NCBI GenBank assembly: GCA_916700875.1
Contig: CAKAKS010000060.1
Location: 5,454,334 to 5,518,333, forward strand
Direction of reading: 5' to 3'
Source: Sebastes aleutianus
Lineage: Eukaryota > Chordata > Actinopteri > Perciformes > Sebastidae
Length of the DNA: 64,000 bases
The notes below the pieces were generated by a model. It was not told the DNA's origin. It saw nothing but the letters and a program-made list of their open reading frames with translations, and ran no database searches. Within the stretch, counting starts at the first letter, position 1, and the number at the start of each line of letters is the position of its first letter. The translations under genes and the position numbers were made by a program. Positions 35,801 through 47,254 of this stretch are shown here, one piece after another.

Positions 35801-36795
35801 ACTTGTATAGGACTCAGTTTGGGCAGAGAGCAGGGTTTCGTCTTGTCCAAAACAATTTTGTGCTTTCTTGGTCCACTCCTTGTCTCATTTATTTTTTCCC
35901 CCTGACTGTCTTGTTTTGTCTCTCAATCCACTCTCGTGTTTCCCCCCTCTTCATTTTCCCTTTTTCCAATTCAATTGTATCCAACTCACTCATCCTCCCT
36001 CGTGTCACGCAGCTGGCCCCCAGAGAGAGGGAGGCCGCCAACTACAGTCAGAAGCTGAAGGAGAAGTTCCGGGACTACCCGCAGATCAGACGCATCGCTC
36101 ATCACCGGCACCTACCCAAGAACATCTACCACCAGACCAAGGAGCAGAGGGTCATGAAAGAGTCTCGCCGTAGGAAGTATGTGTTCATTATTTTTTCCTT
36201 TTTGAAGCTAGCTAATGTATCTACAGGAGTGGCATGATGTGCCCTCCGTGTCCATGTAGAGGTGACTTGGGCTGCTGCCAGGGTACGTCTGACCTATGCA
36301 GTCACACCAGCCTAATGGAAAATCCCAGTGATGGGACGGCCCCCTATGACATGGTCTCAATAGCCCTTACATACTCATTTACAGCTCGTATGGTGGATTG
36401 ATTGTCCCAGTTTGCCCTGACGTCCAGTGATTCATAGCTCAGTCTGCTGCTTTTTTTTTTTTAATTACCGGCGGTATTGTAGCACGTCAGACACGTGTTT
36501 GGACTGTGAATGATTTACTATGCATTATTTTCAGGGTACATTAGTGTAGTCGGTGACGTAGGTGTTAGGTCAACAGTCTCATATTCGGTCTCTTCCTCCC
36601 TCTTCCTTTCTGTTTGCTCATCTCTCTCTCTCCATCCATCCCCTTCCTGAATATTCTCACCAGCAGATCAAGTTGCTCACGGTTCTTCCTCTTTTGTTTT
36701 TTTCCAGGGAGAGGAACGTCCGCAAGCACAGCAAGCCAGGAAGTGTTCCCGTGGTGTCCGAGAAGGAGAAGCATGTGGTGACTGTGGTCAAATAG
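26241..36795 (+). CDS. dcaf13: DDB1/CUL4-associated factor 13 (WD40 and Sof1 domains), eleven coding exons
   Basis: Exons: 26241-26310, 27091-27290, 27396-27503, 27611-27700, 27829-27984, 28158-28235, 28336-28418, 28676-28840, 30859-30994, 36013-36176, 36708-36795 (1338 nt, 445 aa, the length of human DCAF13). The protein is the Sof1 orthologue: a nucleolar factor of the U3 snoRNP/small-subunit processome needed for 18S rRNA maturation, also reported as a CUL4-DDB1 substrate receptor. It starts MKVKVLSRNPDDYVRETK, as in human. WD40 repeats fill about residues 60-355, with blocks such as LDGHRDGVNC, SGSCDGEVKVWNL, CGQQVDIWDEQR, SASFDKTIRIF and GSDEMNIRLWKA. A WDxR-like YDMR follows IVL in the middle repeats. 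The Sof1 tail (about 356-440) includes RIAHHRHLPKNIY and KHSKPGSVPVVSEKEKHVV. All introns are GT-AG with consistent phase. Confidence 0.96.
26311..27090 (+). other. dcaf13 intron 1
   Basis: A 780-bp AT-rich intron. It contains a (CA)n microsatellite at 26377-26410 and nothing else that I can name. Confidence 0.7.
26377..26410. repeat. (CA)17 microsatellite
   Basis: An uninterrupted dinucleotide run of 34 bp in dcaf13 intron 1, probably polymorphic. Confidence 0.95.
29616..30449. mobile_element. Long foldback MITE, related to family A
   Basis: The ends are ttaaagctacactttg and the inverse of a right end finishing caccaaatgtagctttaa. The two halves are inverted copies: the left block gtttagctgtaaaatgagaa (about 30028) is mirrored by ttctcattttacagctaaac (about 30123), and the left cctaatggcatttgcaagat by the right ttgcaaatgccatta. 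The central spacer is only about 60-70 bp. A (TAGA)n run with a ttattgatcccgagggaaat tail (29856-29917) interrupts the left arm. Confidence 0.8.
29856..29917. repeat. (TAGA)n microsatellite with retroposon-tail-like sequence
   Basis: About eight TAGA units followed by ttattgatcccgagggaaat. This combination is common in fish genomes and is probably the 3' tail of a retroposon inserted into the foldback element: the interrupted sequence gatcaaac/taggcagcg is continuous in the related copy at about 46852. Confidence 0.7.
32261..32684. mobile_element. Short MITE with tagggctgtcaa-type end
   Basis: Left end tagggctgtcaacaaatatt and right end aatattcaaactgcattttt followed by gacacctcta form an imperfect inverted pair. 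About 420 bp, with no ORF. The left tip is shared with the element at 2101-2790, suggesting the same broad superfamily. Confidence 0.65.
34995..35200. repeat. Fragment of MITE family B
   Basis: Degenerate similarity to 17031-17170: the order of blocks aacatttttagggaaata, a gccaagagttagatgagaag-like stretch and agcagctagcctggctctat is conserved. Only the left part of the family is present. Confidence 0.5.
36177..36707 (+). other. Last dcaf13 intron
   Basis: A 531-bp intron with donor gtatgt and a strongly pyrimidine-rich acceptor ending ttccag. No repeat or RNA gene was recognised. Confidence 0.7.
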
Positions 36796-37136
36796 GCAGA
36801 GCTGGAGAAGAGAGGACATCAAGAGATGAGGTGGAGCCCAAGATCACACCCACATGGGACATGTTCAGACTGATCTCACTTAAGAATGGGGTGGAAAGAA
36901 GTGTGAATTTGTCAGTTGTGGGACGGACAAGTGACCAGTTCTGCATCGTTTGAAGTACAAGGGCACAGACTGTAAATACATAGAAACATTAAATCTTATA
37001 AAACATTCTTTTAAGGCAAAGATCAGCTGTACTTTTCACTGAGCAGTTACACATAGGTCTGTTTTTAAGTGACTAATTACACATTTTCCTTAGAGCAAGT
37101 TAGCATTTTTCATCACAGGATCCACGACTATTTAAT

Positions 37137-37142
37137 AATAAA
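37137..37142 (+). promoter_or_regulatory. Probable dcaf13 poly(A) signal
   Basis: A canonical AATAAA 342 bp past the stop codon. It is the first such hexamer that I see in the 3' flank and gives a compact 3' UTR, in keeping with a housekeeping gene. Confidence 0.6.
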
Positions 37143-37487
37143 TTAAGAACAGATTAAATTGATCCAATTGTTAAAGAATGTTAAATGACTTGGTACCTAC
37201 TTTCAACAAAATGTGTTCCTTGTGGGTTCATTAGATATGTTTTTTTTTTTTATGAATGAAGTTCAAGAAATGTGCTACAGTTGATTATTAAAACTACCAG
37301 AGATGGCGTAAAGGTTTCCGTATGCTTCAAATAACTTTGCCGTCGGACAACTTTGACAGGAAAATCAACTACTCACCAGGATGATTGCTCCCAAAAGTGG
37401 CCATGATTTCCCGATGTTTCTGTAAGTTCCAAAAATGGTCAATGTTAGATGATCTGACTAACCTTTCTCTTAAAGAATACAGAGACC

Positions 37488-38009
37488 TTAAAGGTCCCAT
37501 ATTGTAAAAAAGTGAGATTTGTGTCCTTTATATTATAAAGCAGGTTTAAGTGCTGTATAAATACTGTTAAACTACCAAAACGCTCAACATACGGAGAAAC
37601 ACACACAGCCCGTATTCAGAAATAGTGCGTTTGAAACAAGCCGTTAGGATTTCTGTCCATTTGTGATGTCACAAATCTACAATGTTTAGACCATTACACG
37701 GTTTTAAACGTAAACATTCTAAATGTGTCCCGAGTTTATTTCCTGTTGCAGTGTATGTTAATAACATCAGCTGACAGGAAGTAAACATTGACCCTAGCTG
37801 TTGCCTAGCAACGCAATTCCGTTGCAATTCCGTTGAAATGCACTAAAACGGAGCGTTTCAGACAGAGGGTAAATACAGGTATATTCAGAACGACAGTAGG
37901 AGGAAAATAAAGTTGTTTTTTTTAACATTACAGCATGTAAACATGTTCTAGTAGAAACACAAAATACAAGTATGAACCTGAAAATTAGCCAGTATATGGG
38001 ACCTTTTAA
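37488..38009 (-). mobile_element. MITE family D, copy 2, inverted relative to copy 3
   Basis: Begins ttaaaggtcccatattgtaa and ends gggaccttttaa. Its internal blocks, including gcgtttcagacagagggt and catgttctagtagaaacaca, are the reverse complement of those in 39185-39702. About 520 bp, without a transposase. Confidence 0.85.
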
Positions 38010-38317
38010 AGGAACAGTGTATAACATTCTGGGTGATCTATTAGCAGAAATGGAATATGAAATCCATAATGTGAGCCGAAGAGTGCTAAACCGTGGTACC
38101 GCCAGCCGCCGCCTGACTTCCGTTGCTCCTAAAGCAGTGTTATTATGGTAATGATGGCCTCCGAGCGAGGCGAACGGCGTTACCACGGTTATGCAGTCGG
38201 TGGCTCGCGTTACTGTAGTCTTGGAAAGGGAGGAGTGAGCGGAGGGGTACTCAGTTGGTTGCAATCTGCAACCACACCATTCGATGCAGCCAAATCCTAC
38301 ACACTGTACCTTTTAAG
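38005..38317. mobile_element. Short MITE family E
   Basis: The left end tttaaaggaacagtgtataa and the inverse of the right end (cctacacactgtacctttta) pair imperfectly. It abuts and slightly overlaps the end of the neighbouring family D copy. The ends resemble those of the element at 48581-49519. Confidence 0.65.
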
Positions 38318-39184
38318 AAAAATTGGAAAGTGTTATATATTTGCAGGGGTTGTTCTCTACTTTTTGTTCTAATGTGGTGACAATATAAAGTTACTTTTAG
38401 CCATTTTACTGGATATTAAATCCAGAGGTTTGTAAAATATCCAGCCTGAAAGAGAGTAAGGGCACATGTTTTGACTTTCTAGCAAAACTTCAGTTTTGGA
38501 ATATCTAATTTCCTATTCAATTTTAGAGAGCTCAAAATGTGTAAGTATATGGGGCCGACTCACTATTTGCTGATGGTGTATTTATTATAAACTTCTAAAC
38601 TAAGTTTTTGCTGTGAAAACAGGTCGTTTGTAAGAATTCAGACTCCACACCTAAGTTCCCTCTTGCTGTTTGACTTGTTACAGCAGATCACTGCAATGGT
38701 GCTAATTGAATTACAGCCCTAATGAGGTATAGAGGCTCTATCCTCTTAATGTTCTCCTTCAAATCCTATCAACACTGCAGCCTGAGAGAGAGACGGGGCT
38801 GTCTTTGGGAACGGGACGGGGATCAAAAGGAGGGAGGGGGTCAGTGCAATATAGGGTGCAAGTGGAAAAAGGTTTGTATGGAGGTTGACACAAACATGAT
38901 AGTGTAATCAAAGACTGATGCGTCTTGGTGTCTAGAGCTGCTGAAAAAGTCAGTTTTGTTTTTTACAAACAATTTGACAGTTTGAGTCACTGACAATCAT
39001 TTTCATCATCGATTAATCTACCAGTTATTTTCTCAATTAATTGATCAATCATTTGGTCTATACAATGTCAGGAAAAAGTGGCCATCACATGTTCCCAGAG
39101 CCCATGATGTCTTAAAATGTCTTCTTTTGTTTGACCAAAGTCCAAAACCCTAAGATATTCATTTTAAATCAGACAATATTCATA

Positions 39185-39702
39185 TTAAAGGGGACATATC
39201 ATGCTCATCTTCAGGTTCATACTTGTATTTTGTGTTTCTACTAGAACATGTTTACATGCTTTAATGTTCAAACAACACATTATTTTTCTCATACTGTCTG
39301 TCTGAATATACCTGTATACACCCTCTATCAGAAACGCTCTGTTTTAGCGCATTTCGACGGAATGGCAACGGAATTGCGTTGCTAGGGAAACAGCTTGGGT
39401 CCACGTTTACTTCCTGTCGGCTGATGTCATTCACATACACTGCAACAGGAAAGAAACTGGGACACATTTATAATGTTTACGTTTAAAACTGTGAAATTGT
39501 CTAAATATTGTACATTTGTGACATCACAAATGTACAGAAATCCTGACGGCTTGTTTCAAACGCAGTTTCTGAATACGGGCTGAGTGTATTTCTACGTGGA
39601 TTGAGCGTTTTGATACTTTCACAGTATTTATATAGCACTTAAACCTGCTTTATATAATATAAGACATGAAAATCTAATTTTTTTACAAAACGGGACCTTT
39701 AA
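39185..39702 (+). mobile_element. MITE family D, copy 3
   Basis: Begins ttaaaggggacatatcatgc and ends cgggacctttaa. The internal block order matches the left arm of 23109-24674 and, inverted, 37488-38009. Confidence 0.85.
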
Positions 39703-40193
39703 AGAGGCTGGAGTCCATCATCAATGTTGCCTTATTTGTGCTTAAAATTACTTAAAAATTTTGTCCATTGAGTAAAAAAAAAAAAAAAAAGATGTCCTCA
39801 CAGTGTAGTGCATCAACCCAGCTGACAGGCCTCGTGTGTAGCTGAGCTTTATTATCATCCCAACATGTTCTCACATCAGCTGGCATCAAAGCGTAAAAAA
39901 CAGGACCGATGGGAGCCACACCTGCAGTAACAGTCATTGTCACTAGTCATGTTCTGTATTTATCCCCCCACCACCTCCTCCTCTCACAGTGCTCATGATG
40001 ATCTGGTTATGAAATATGCATCACTCTCCTCCTGGTGCTCCGCGCTGCTCCAGCTGCGCTCCGCTCCTCCACTCCGGGTTTTCTCGGCTGCTATCTGCCT
40101 GCTGTCAATGAACATCCAGCGCGTCCTCTCGGCTTTATTCTCCTACGTGTTTCCATCGCTCCGCCTCCTCTTCCTATCTGGAGCTTTTTTTTC

Positions 40194-40218
40194 CCTCTCT
40201 CTCTCTCTCTCTCTCTTC

Positions 40219-40267
<49 letters not shown>
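40194..40267. repeat. (CT)n microsatellite upstream of rims2
   Basis: 74 bp of nearly pure CT with a few interruptions (cttcct, ctttct), about 720 bp before the rims2 start codon. It may lie in the promoter or the leader. Confidence 0.9.
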
Positions 40268-40270
<3 letters not shown>

Positions 40271-40984
40271 GCATCCATTTTTGTGCATTTAAGAAATCTC
40301 CAAGAATTACCAACCTGGAGGAAAGCGAGCTAAGCAGAGTGCCAGAGGAGGGTTAAGAGGCTCCCAAACGAAAACAAAGCAGGACTGGGCCGGTCGGGCA
40401 GCATCCTTTCTGATTCCAGCATGCGAGTAAAGCCTCTCTAAAGGATGCCAGCGATGGGTTAGACAGGATTTAACATGACTGCAAAATAAAAGGCAAGAGT
40501 TGGTTTTTATCATCTATATCTTTTTTTTTTTTTAAATCCCTGGAAGGAAGGATGGATGGTGTTTGGAATACCTGAAGGTTGTAGCCTCTCCAGCCTGTGT
40601 GCACTTCTTTTAAAGGGGCATCTATCTCTCTAATCCTGAGCGGTTATGTGTGTGTAAACATTTTTTGGCGTTTCAACCTACAACAGCTTGAATATTGCGA
40701 ATCCCCCCAACATCATTCGTCTGCAGCATATTAAATAACCCCATTATGAGCATTTAATACATCTCTGTAATGCATCTTTTGACGCTTATTCCTGCAGCAT
40801 AGTGTAATCCATGTGCATCTGATAGAGGCTACTCCTAGAACCAAGATGTCATGCCGCCTGGTGCCTCCAGCACAAAAACCCCACCGCCAATTTGTAGACT
40901 AACACAAAATATATATCAACCCCAGAATGCTGCTGGTTGACGGTGCTTTTTTTGTTGCTTTTTTGTAGCCACCGTGCGTAAAAG

Positions 40985-41175
40985 ATGTCTGCTCCACACG
41001 GGCCCCGTGGCGGCCCTGCTGCTGCTGCCGCTGCCGCTGCTGCTGCCTCCTCAGCGGCCGGCGCCATGCCGGACATGCCGGACCTCAGCCACCTCACCGA
41101 GGATGAGAGGAAGATCATCCTCGGTGTCATGGACCGACAGAAGAAGGAGGACGCGAAGGAACAGTCGATGTTAAA
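40985..41175 (+). CDS. rims2: RIM2 (Rab3-interacting presynaptic scaffold), first coding exon only
   Basis: The exon encodes 63 residues plus two bases of the next codon, ending at donor gtaagg (41176). RIM2 is an active-zone scaffold that binds Rab3, Munc13 and calcium channels and primes vesicles. The N-terminus MSAPHGPRGG and the block MPDLSHLTEDERKIILGVMD closely match the start of the Rab-binding helix of mammalian RIMS2 (less so RIMS1). Between them lies a run of ten alanines (residues 12-21, 41018-41047) that I do not recall in mammalian RIMS2. The next exon, expected to continue the Rab-binding coiled coil, was not found downstream in the window. The position after dcaf13 agrees with human gene order. 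Confidence 0.88.
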
Positions 41176-44100
41176 GTAAGGGGGAGATGTAGTGTTGTGG
41201 AGCTGCTGGTGTGCTGGTTGCTGGATGAACCCAGGGTGTTTGTGGGTTGTTATTATTACACTAGTGTGAATTGTCTCTCTCTTGTGATTGTGTGTGAGAG
41301 AGATAGATAGGCTACTGGTGGATCATGTTGCCTCTTTGACATCCAGGCTAAATAGTGTGCCGGTATCGGAGCAGATCAATCCTTCCTCTCCGCCTGGTTC
41401 TCATCATCTCCTCCCTTTTTTAGTACACACTTTCTCTGAATGGCTGGTTTTATAATGCGGCATATATACACTCCAAACCTCCACTTTGTAGTAGCTATAT
41501 AGCTGTACTATATTATAATGGGCTGGGTTAGCAGGCAACGGGCGCCATTTTCACGTCAAAAGCACGCCAAACCATGCTTAACCTTTCCACACGCGAACGT
41601 CACCGAGATTACACAATGTGACACTGGAAAGATCATTTAAGGTGTCCCGTTTTTGTGGCAATGGTGCACGCGGGGTGTGTGTGATTTCAACGTTAAAGTC
41701 TCGGTAGATCCTGTCCCCCCCCCACCCTCCCCATCATCACCACAACCACCACCACCCCTCTCCATCTCTCCTCCTCTCCTCTTGTGTACAGATGTCGCTC
41801 GGAGCTGTTTCAGCACCACGGCGCTGTCCACTGGAGGCTTTTACTTTTTAAGGTGGACCGGACTGTTTCCGCCATCATCGCTTTAACCTTTACTGTGTGT
41901 GAGCCATAACTTCTGCTTTATGCTGGAGTATCACACACTGATCATGAACATAAATAAAAAAACACAAATTAAAGAAATGGTTTGACCTTATTATGAAAAG
42001 CCATGTTAATGAAAGAGAGAGGGTTGTTGCCCCTTAAATATTTCCATCCTGTTGATTTTCTTGTAGTTTTTCAATGAAAAGGATGCACATGCTTGAATAG
42101 CATGCACAGGGGGATGTTGTGTTGCAGCATAGATCTATTGGGCTGATGAGTATATCCACATTCCTGCTATAGTGGCAGGTTTCCTGTTGGTGCTGCTGCA
42201 GCCTCCCAGCATGGCTACTGTAGTGACATCAGTGTGAGAGATGTGTGCCACTATCACTGGCAAGCTATTTTAGAGGCTGCTGTTTCCCATCATCAGGTAA
42301 ACATTTGCACTAAGGCAAGCAGCAGCATAATGGAGTGAAAGTTGTGCAATCCCCCCCCTACCTAGCGCTGCTGCTGCATGATAAACATGACTCATGTACT
42401 CCAAGACGCGGCTACCTCGGCCGCTGCGGTGCGTGCGTGCTGTGTGAATCACCCAGGCCTTTTCCGCCTTGTCCCCCCCCCCCCTCTTCCCCTTCCCCTC
42501 CTCCCCAATAGCTGAGTGTTTTTCCCATTTCTCTTTCTCTGAGGTAAAGGGGGATTGTCAGTTTTAGTCACTCTTAGTCTGACAGTGATGTCAAAGCCTT
42601 GTCATGACTGAGCATGGGCAGAAGAGGCTGTTTTTTTTTTTGCGAGGGACATGACTGACTGACTGACTGACTGACTGTCTCACCATAATGTTAGGTAACT
42701 CTGATTGTAGGCCACACAAGCTGAAAGCGTACTAGACATCGGGAGGTCAAAGAAGCCTTAGTGTGAATCGCTTGCGTGCTAATTTGCATTATGTTTTCCA
42801 GTAAGGTTTCTCTCCTGCATGCCTTGGTTACCTGGGGTTTTATCTTGCCAGCGGCGTTATACTGCAGACGCTTAACAGCTGACAAAAGACATGGAGTTAA
42901 TATTAAGGGCTGGCTGCCACCATTTTGTTGCGTTTCAGAGATTCTGATTGGCGAAGGGACCTCTTGACCCCCTAGTAGTAAAGTTTTCTTTCACTATTTC
43001 ATAAAGCAAGACTATACTGGTGACTGTGTTCTGTCTATATGTACAAGGTGACTCATCATGAGTCACCGTAACAGTAAATCCCCACTTTCTTATACCTATG
43101 AATCACACGAGCATAACGTATCCTAAAGCAGCGTTATTATGCTCAGCCCCGGCATAGGTACGACTGCAGTGGATTAACTTGTCATTGGACGGTTTCGTAG
43201 CTTTTCCAGCAGCGTCGGGGAAAACAAACACCCACACTGCATCATCCAAACCCTTATAGCCCCACCGTGCATCTGCGCTGCTGTCGCAGTCACGGTCCAA
43301 AAACCCACAGCGGGCTTGGATGGCTTTTCGGGAAAGTGGCAGTTTGAAACATCGAAGTGTGTAATCTAACAGAGGGAATCCTGGGAGGATGGAGGGATGG
43401 AGGAGAGGAGAGAGAGAGAAGCCTCCAGCTGCAGGGCTTGCCAACTTGCTGTCATCTCACTGGAGGTGCTACAGAGAGCGTGGATGGAAATCCGGTGGTG
43501 CTGACTCGCATGTAATTAGCTATACTCTCTCTTAGCCTGCTCATTCTTAGCAGGCCTCTGTGTGTCTGCATGTAGAAAAATGTGCTGCGCCAATGGGAAT
43601 TGATTTCCGAAAAGTCCATAAGGCGGCGCTCTGCATATCTATATCTCATTCTTAGAATTCTGTCCTAGAAAGCTGCAGCCGTAGAAGTATATTTAGTACA
43701 TTTTCTACATACAAAAACATGCACCCTGCAATACAGGTGCATTTGTTCCATTAAACAGAAGAGCTATCAGCTATCCTGGCTTTCTGTGCACCGGTGAGTC
43801 TCAGAGCAGTGCAGCAATGATGGGTTATGGGACCCCCACCCCCCACCCCCACCCAGACACTTTGTCTCCCACAGGCAGGCATCAGCTGCCTGTGATGGGG
43901 TGACCCACAGAACGCCCGGGGCTCCACTTCTCCTTTCTCTCTGCTCCTCCAGTCCTCTTGGGCTACTTCCTGGTTCTGCTTGGTGGCTCGGAGGGTGGGG
44001 GTGGGGGGTGGGGTTGAGCAGGAAGGGGGTCAGGAGGGGGGTAGTAATGTTCTCCATCCTAACTCTGACTTTCTCTTTCGCACCTCTACCCTCTAACGCT

Positions 44101-44805
44101 TTGTCATTGTTTCTGTTTCTCTTGCTGAATATAGTGTCAGCTGTATTAGGAAGGCATGAGCTGGTATTTGAGCACACACACACGCACGTATCACACACAC
44201 ATGCTGTATCACCACAGAAAGATGGTAAAACTTTGACCTTTTAGCATCATAAAGCATACCTAAGAGTGACACCGTAACTAGCGTCCCAGTAAATATCCCA
44301 GTCCCACCTCTTCCTTGTGTTCAACTCATGAATTGGGGTGACTGTGTCATTTGCTCAGGGACCTCCTTTGACAGCGCTAATTATACTGGCTGCCTTGTAG
44401 GAGGGACTCCCACTGAGATGCAGCTCTGAGGTGTCTGCTGTCTCTGCCATCTATTCGGGCACCCCCATTTTTATTATTGCACAAGACGAAGGATGGCCCC
44501 GAGTTCACGTTCTGTTTCCTGTGTCTGGGAACATAATGTGTATCGGGAGTTTTTCAGGATGTTTTATCTCAGAGATGAACATTTTGTCCAAGAATCCCCA
44601 TTCTCATTTTCATTGAAGAACATATTAAAATAATTAAGGTGTGATTTTTGCGGGGATCTGTACCAAACAAAGATGTTATCTTAAGTTTGTAGAATATGAT
44701 GCCTCATATGATGATGGGCAGGGCATCTCTGCGGCTCCCCATTTTGAAATGCTAGTGCCGCGATATATATTCATATTAAAAGATATTCTTAGTAGTGCTG
44801 TGGAA
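41176..44805 (+). other. rims2 intron 1, proximal part
   Basis: Non-coding sequence with poly-C near 42473-42484, a (GACT)n run (42653-42677) and a short G/C-rich patch near 43840. No TE end or exon was recognised. Confidence 0.6.
42653..42677. repeat. (GACT)n microsatellite
   Basis: Six tandem tetranucleotides in rims2 intron 1. Confidence 0.9.
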
Positions 44806-45299
44806 TAGGGCTGGGCAATAGTTCAATATGATAATTTATCGTTCAATGTAATCATATCGTGATGAAATCATCTATCGAGATATCGTGATACACAATCGCG
44901 TCCTCTAAAATGATAATAACAAGCACATACTAACTCACACATACTACATTTCTCAGAAAATCTGATCAAACTCAGTTAAATCAAACTATTGTTTTAATCT
45001 GATTACTCTGTATTTGAGTGCATGCATGTACACATATGTATAGCTGGAAATATGTATTAATTATTCTATATAATTTCACTTGAAACTGTTCATTTTGCAC
45101 TCAAGTTCTAAATTAAATGAGAAAATATTCTTTGCTTTTCTTTTGTATACAAAAATAAGTTTTACCATGTGGTTATTTCACATAGACTATTTATTTATTG
45201 AACTACCAGAAAACATGCTATATCGTGATATATATCGTTATCGAGATACGAAATGACCTATATCGGTATAGAGGATTTTGGCCACATCGCCCAGCCCTA
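44806..45299. mobile_element. MITE with tagggctgggcaata ends
   Basis: Left end tagggctgggcaata and right end acatcgcccagccccta-like (here catcgcccagcccta) are inverse. The interior is full of atatcgtgata motifs, which recur near both ends. About 494 bp, without an ORF. Confidence 0.8.
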
Positions 45300-46637
45300 C
45301 TGTGAAACTACACTTGTGTATTACACTTCCATTAAATTGGGGCACTTACGAGAGACAAAAAAAGGAATGGTCAAAATTGAAGCAGTAGAGACGGAGATAT
45401 CCCGACTTTTTGTCCATAATATCAAACTCCAAAACCACTGTAACCTACAATTCCCATAATGCAACTTCATATAATCTCTGTAGACCCTGCCATGCCTGGT
45501 AAACGCACATTTGTTTTAATTAGTTTGCAATGTAAATTACTTTTAAACAATTGTAGTTTCAAAGCCCAAGCTTAGATAACTCCGATGACATCATCAGAGA
45601 TATTCATTTCAGACTTTGGGAAGCTCTCTCTCGAGCCACAGAGGACATTATTCAACTATTTTCACAGGCTGAGCAGTGCTCTTCGTATCGAGCCAACTGA
45701 TCTCGATGTGTTAAGTTTGTGTAGCGTCCCTTTAATTTCAATCATATTGACTAGCCTTAATATAAATACTACCTTATTGCTATATACACTTTTACACTAC
45801 CTACACTATCATCCCTGTTTACACTATTACACCACACTGTACACTGGGAAGTAATAGTGATGAGAATCCAGTGAGACAAGATATTCATTATTAAGTTGGA
45901 CATTTCATAATGAATGGAGCTAAATGAATTGTTTACATGACTCTTAAAGGGGTTAAGAGTTAGGAATGGTATTTTAGTGGTGCTTTCACAGACCCATCCA
46001 TCAGTTCTCTCCACAATGATTTGGAAAAAAAAATCATAATAGTAAGCAACCCAGCTATGGTGAAAGGTGTAGGGGGGGTTGGTGTGTATGTGTTCAACAT
46101 GAAGAGCATTGACCTAGAATTAGCTTTGATTGATCACATCCCATTTCCTTTTTCTGTTAGCCCTGCACCCCCCACCACACATGCACCCTCGCACACTCCG
46201 TCCCGGTCCTGGTCATTTATCTGATAGTGCTAGAGAGCTCAGTGTACCAGCTGGGGTCAGAGTATAGAGGTCCCGTGTCCCTGGAGGCTATAGGATCTCA
46301 GCCCCTCTGAAAGACTGCACACACACACGTTATAGAAGCATCAAAACTTCAACTTTTTTGGCACTCGACAGACATGTGGAACATTTTTATGGGCACTGTG
46401 AGTGACCAGAAGGTGATGAAAGACCTTAGATAAATAAGGTGGCCAGAACTTGGTGGACAGAGGCAAACCTGGCAACCCAAAGAAAACACACAGTTCTGCA
46501 AACAAGAGCTGGAGGCAGAGAAACACTTCCTGATACACTGTGGCCTGTGTAAAGAAAGGAGAAGCAAATTATTTACCAAAATCAAAGTCGAATAACAAGA
46601 ATTAAAAAAAAAGCTCTCAGACCGAAACAATTAATAT
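45300..46637 (+). other. rims2 intron 1, between two MITEs
   Basis: The part 45300-45740 has the look of another dispersed repeat (it contains gatgacatcatcagag), but I cannot fix its ends. The rest is unremarkable non-coding sequence. Confidence 0.4.
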
Positions 46638-47254
46638 TTAAAGCAGCAGTAGGTGAGCTTGGAGCAAATATGATAAAAAAAAGTATATCCTGACAGTAGT
46701 GCATGAGATAGGTAATCTGAAAAAAAGCATGTATCCTCTGGTGCTCCTAACAGCATCTGCAAGATTTCACAGACCGGAGGAAAACAACCAATCAGAGCCG
46801 AGCTGGAGCCTTGCCGTCTCTGAGCAGCTGTCAATCACTCGCAAACTCTGATCAAACGGTCAAACTAGGCAACGTTGATCAAATATGAATCAATATTCTG
46901 TTACTGTAATGCCTATTCCTCTACTCAAATGTTTTCAGAATCATCTTGTAGTGTACTGTTTAGCTGTAAAATTAGAAAGTTTGTGACCCGGCAGCCATGT
47001 TGAGATCAGTTGAGGAAATACCAAGCACCGCCCACTAGCTGGAGCACAGCCAATAGGAACGCTCAATAGGAACGCTCTCTCTCTGAAATGACCTGTGATT
47101 GGTCAAAGTCTCCCTAGATTTTTTAAAGCCTGTAAACAGAGCCATGAGGGGGTGCAGAAGTCTAGTTTTCTCTCAGAACACTTGAATTACAATATGCTTA
47201 AAGGTTAATTTTTGCCCAATAATGCCAAAAAATGTCTGCCTACTGAAGCTTTAA
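46638..47254. mobile_element. MITE family A, copy 2
   Basis: Inverted ends ttaaagcagcagtagg and the inverse of cctactgaagctttaa. It is collinear with 12168-12820, including aacagcatctgcaagatttc and the block with gaacgctctctctctgaaat; a short direct duplication (caataggaacgctc) is specific to this copy. Confidence 0.85.

Larger units (their letters stand above)
30995..36012 (+). other. dcaf13 intron between coding exons 9 and 10 (5 kb)
   Basis: Donor gtgagt and acceptor cacgcag. It holds a hAT-like MITE at 32261-32684 and a family B fragment at about 34995-35200. The remainder has no recognised exon, RNA gene or repeat boundary. Confidence 0.65.
37143..40984. other. Intergenic, dcaf13 to rims2, including the probable rims2 leader
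   Basis: The first half is occupied by three TE copies (37488-38009, 38005-38317, 39185-39702). From about 40020 the sequence becomes GC- and pyrimidine-rich, with a long CT run at 40194-40267; this is probably the rims2 promoter and 5' leader. No TATA box or other exon could be fixed. Confidence 0.55.

Noticed and set aside
41740..41886. Second rims2 exon after gtacag at about 41790
   Set aside because: A pyrimidine-rich tract and AG are present, but no frame matches the expected Rab-binding continuation, and stops follow soon.
45585..45854. 89-codon open frame in the rims2 intron
   Set aside because: It starts in a repeat-like segment and ends in simple low-complexity sequence; no family similarity.
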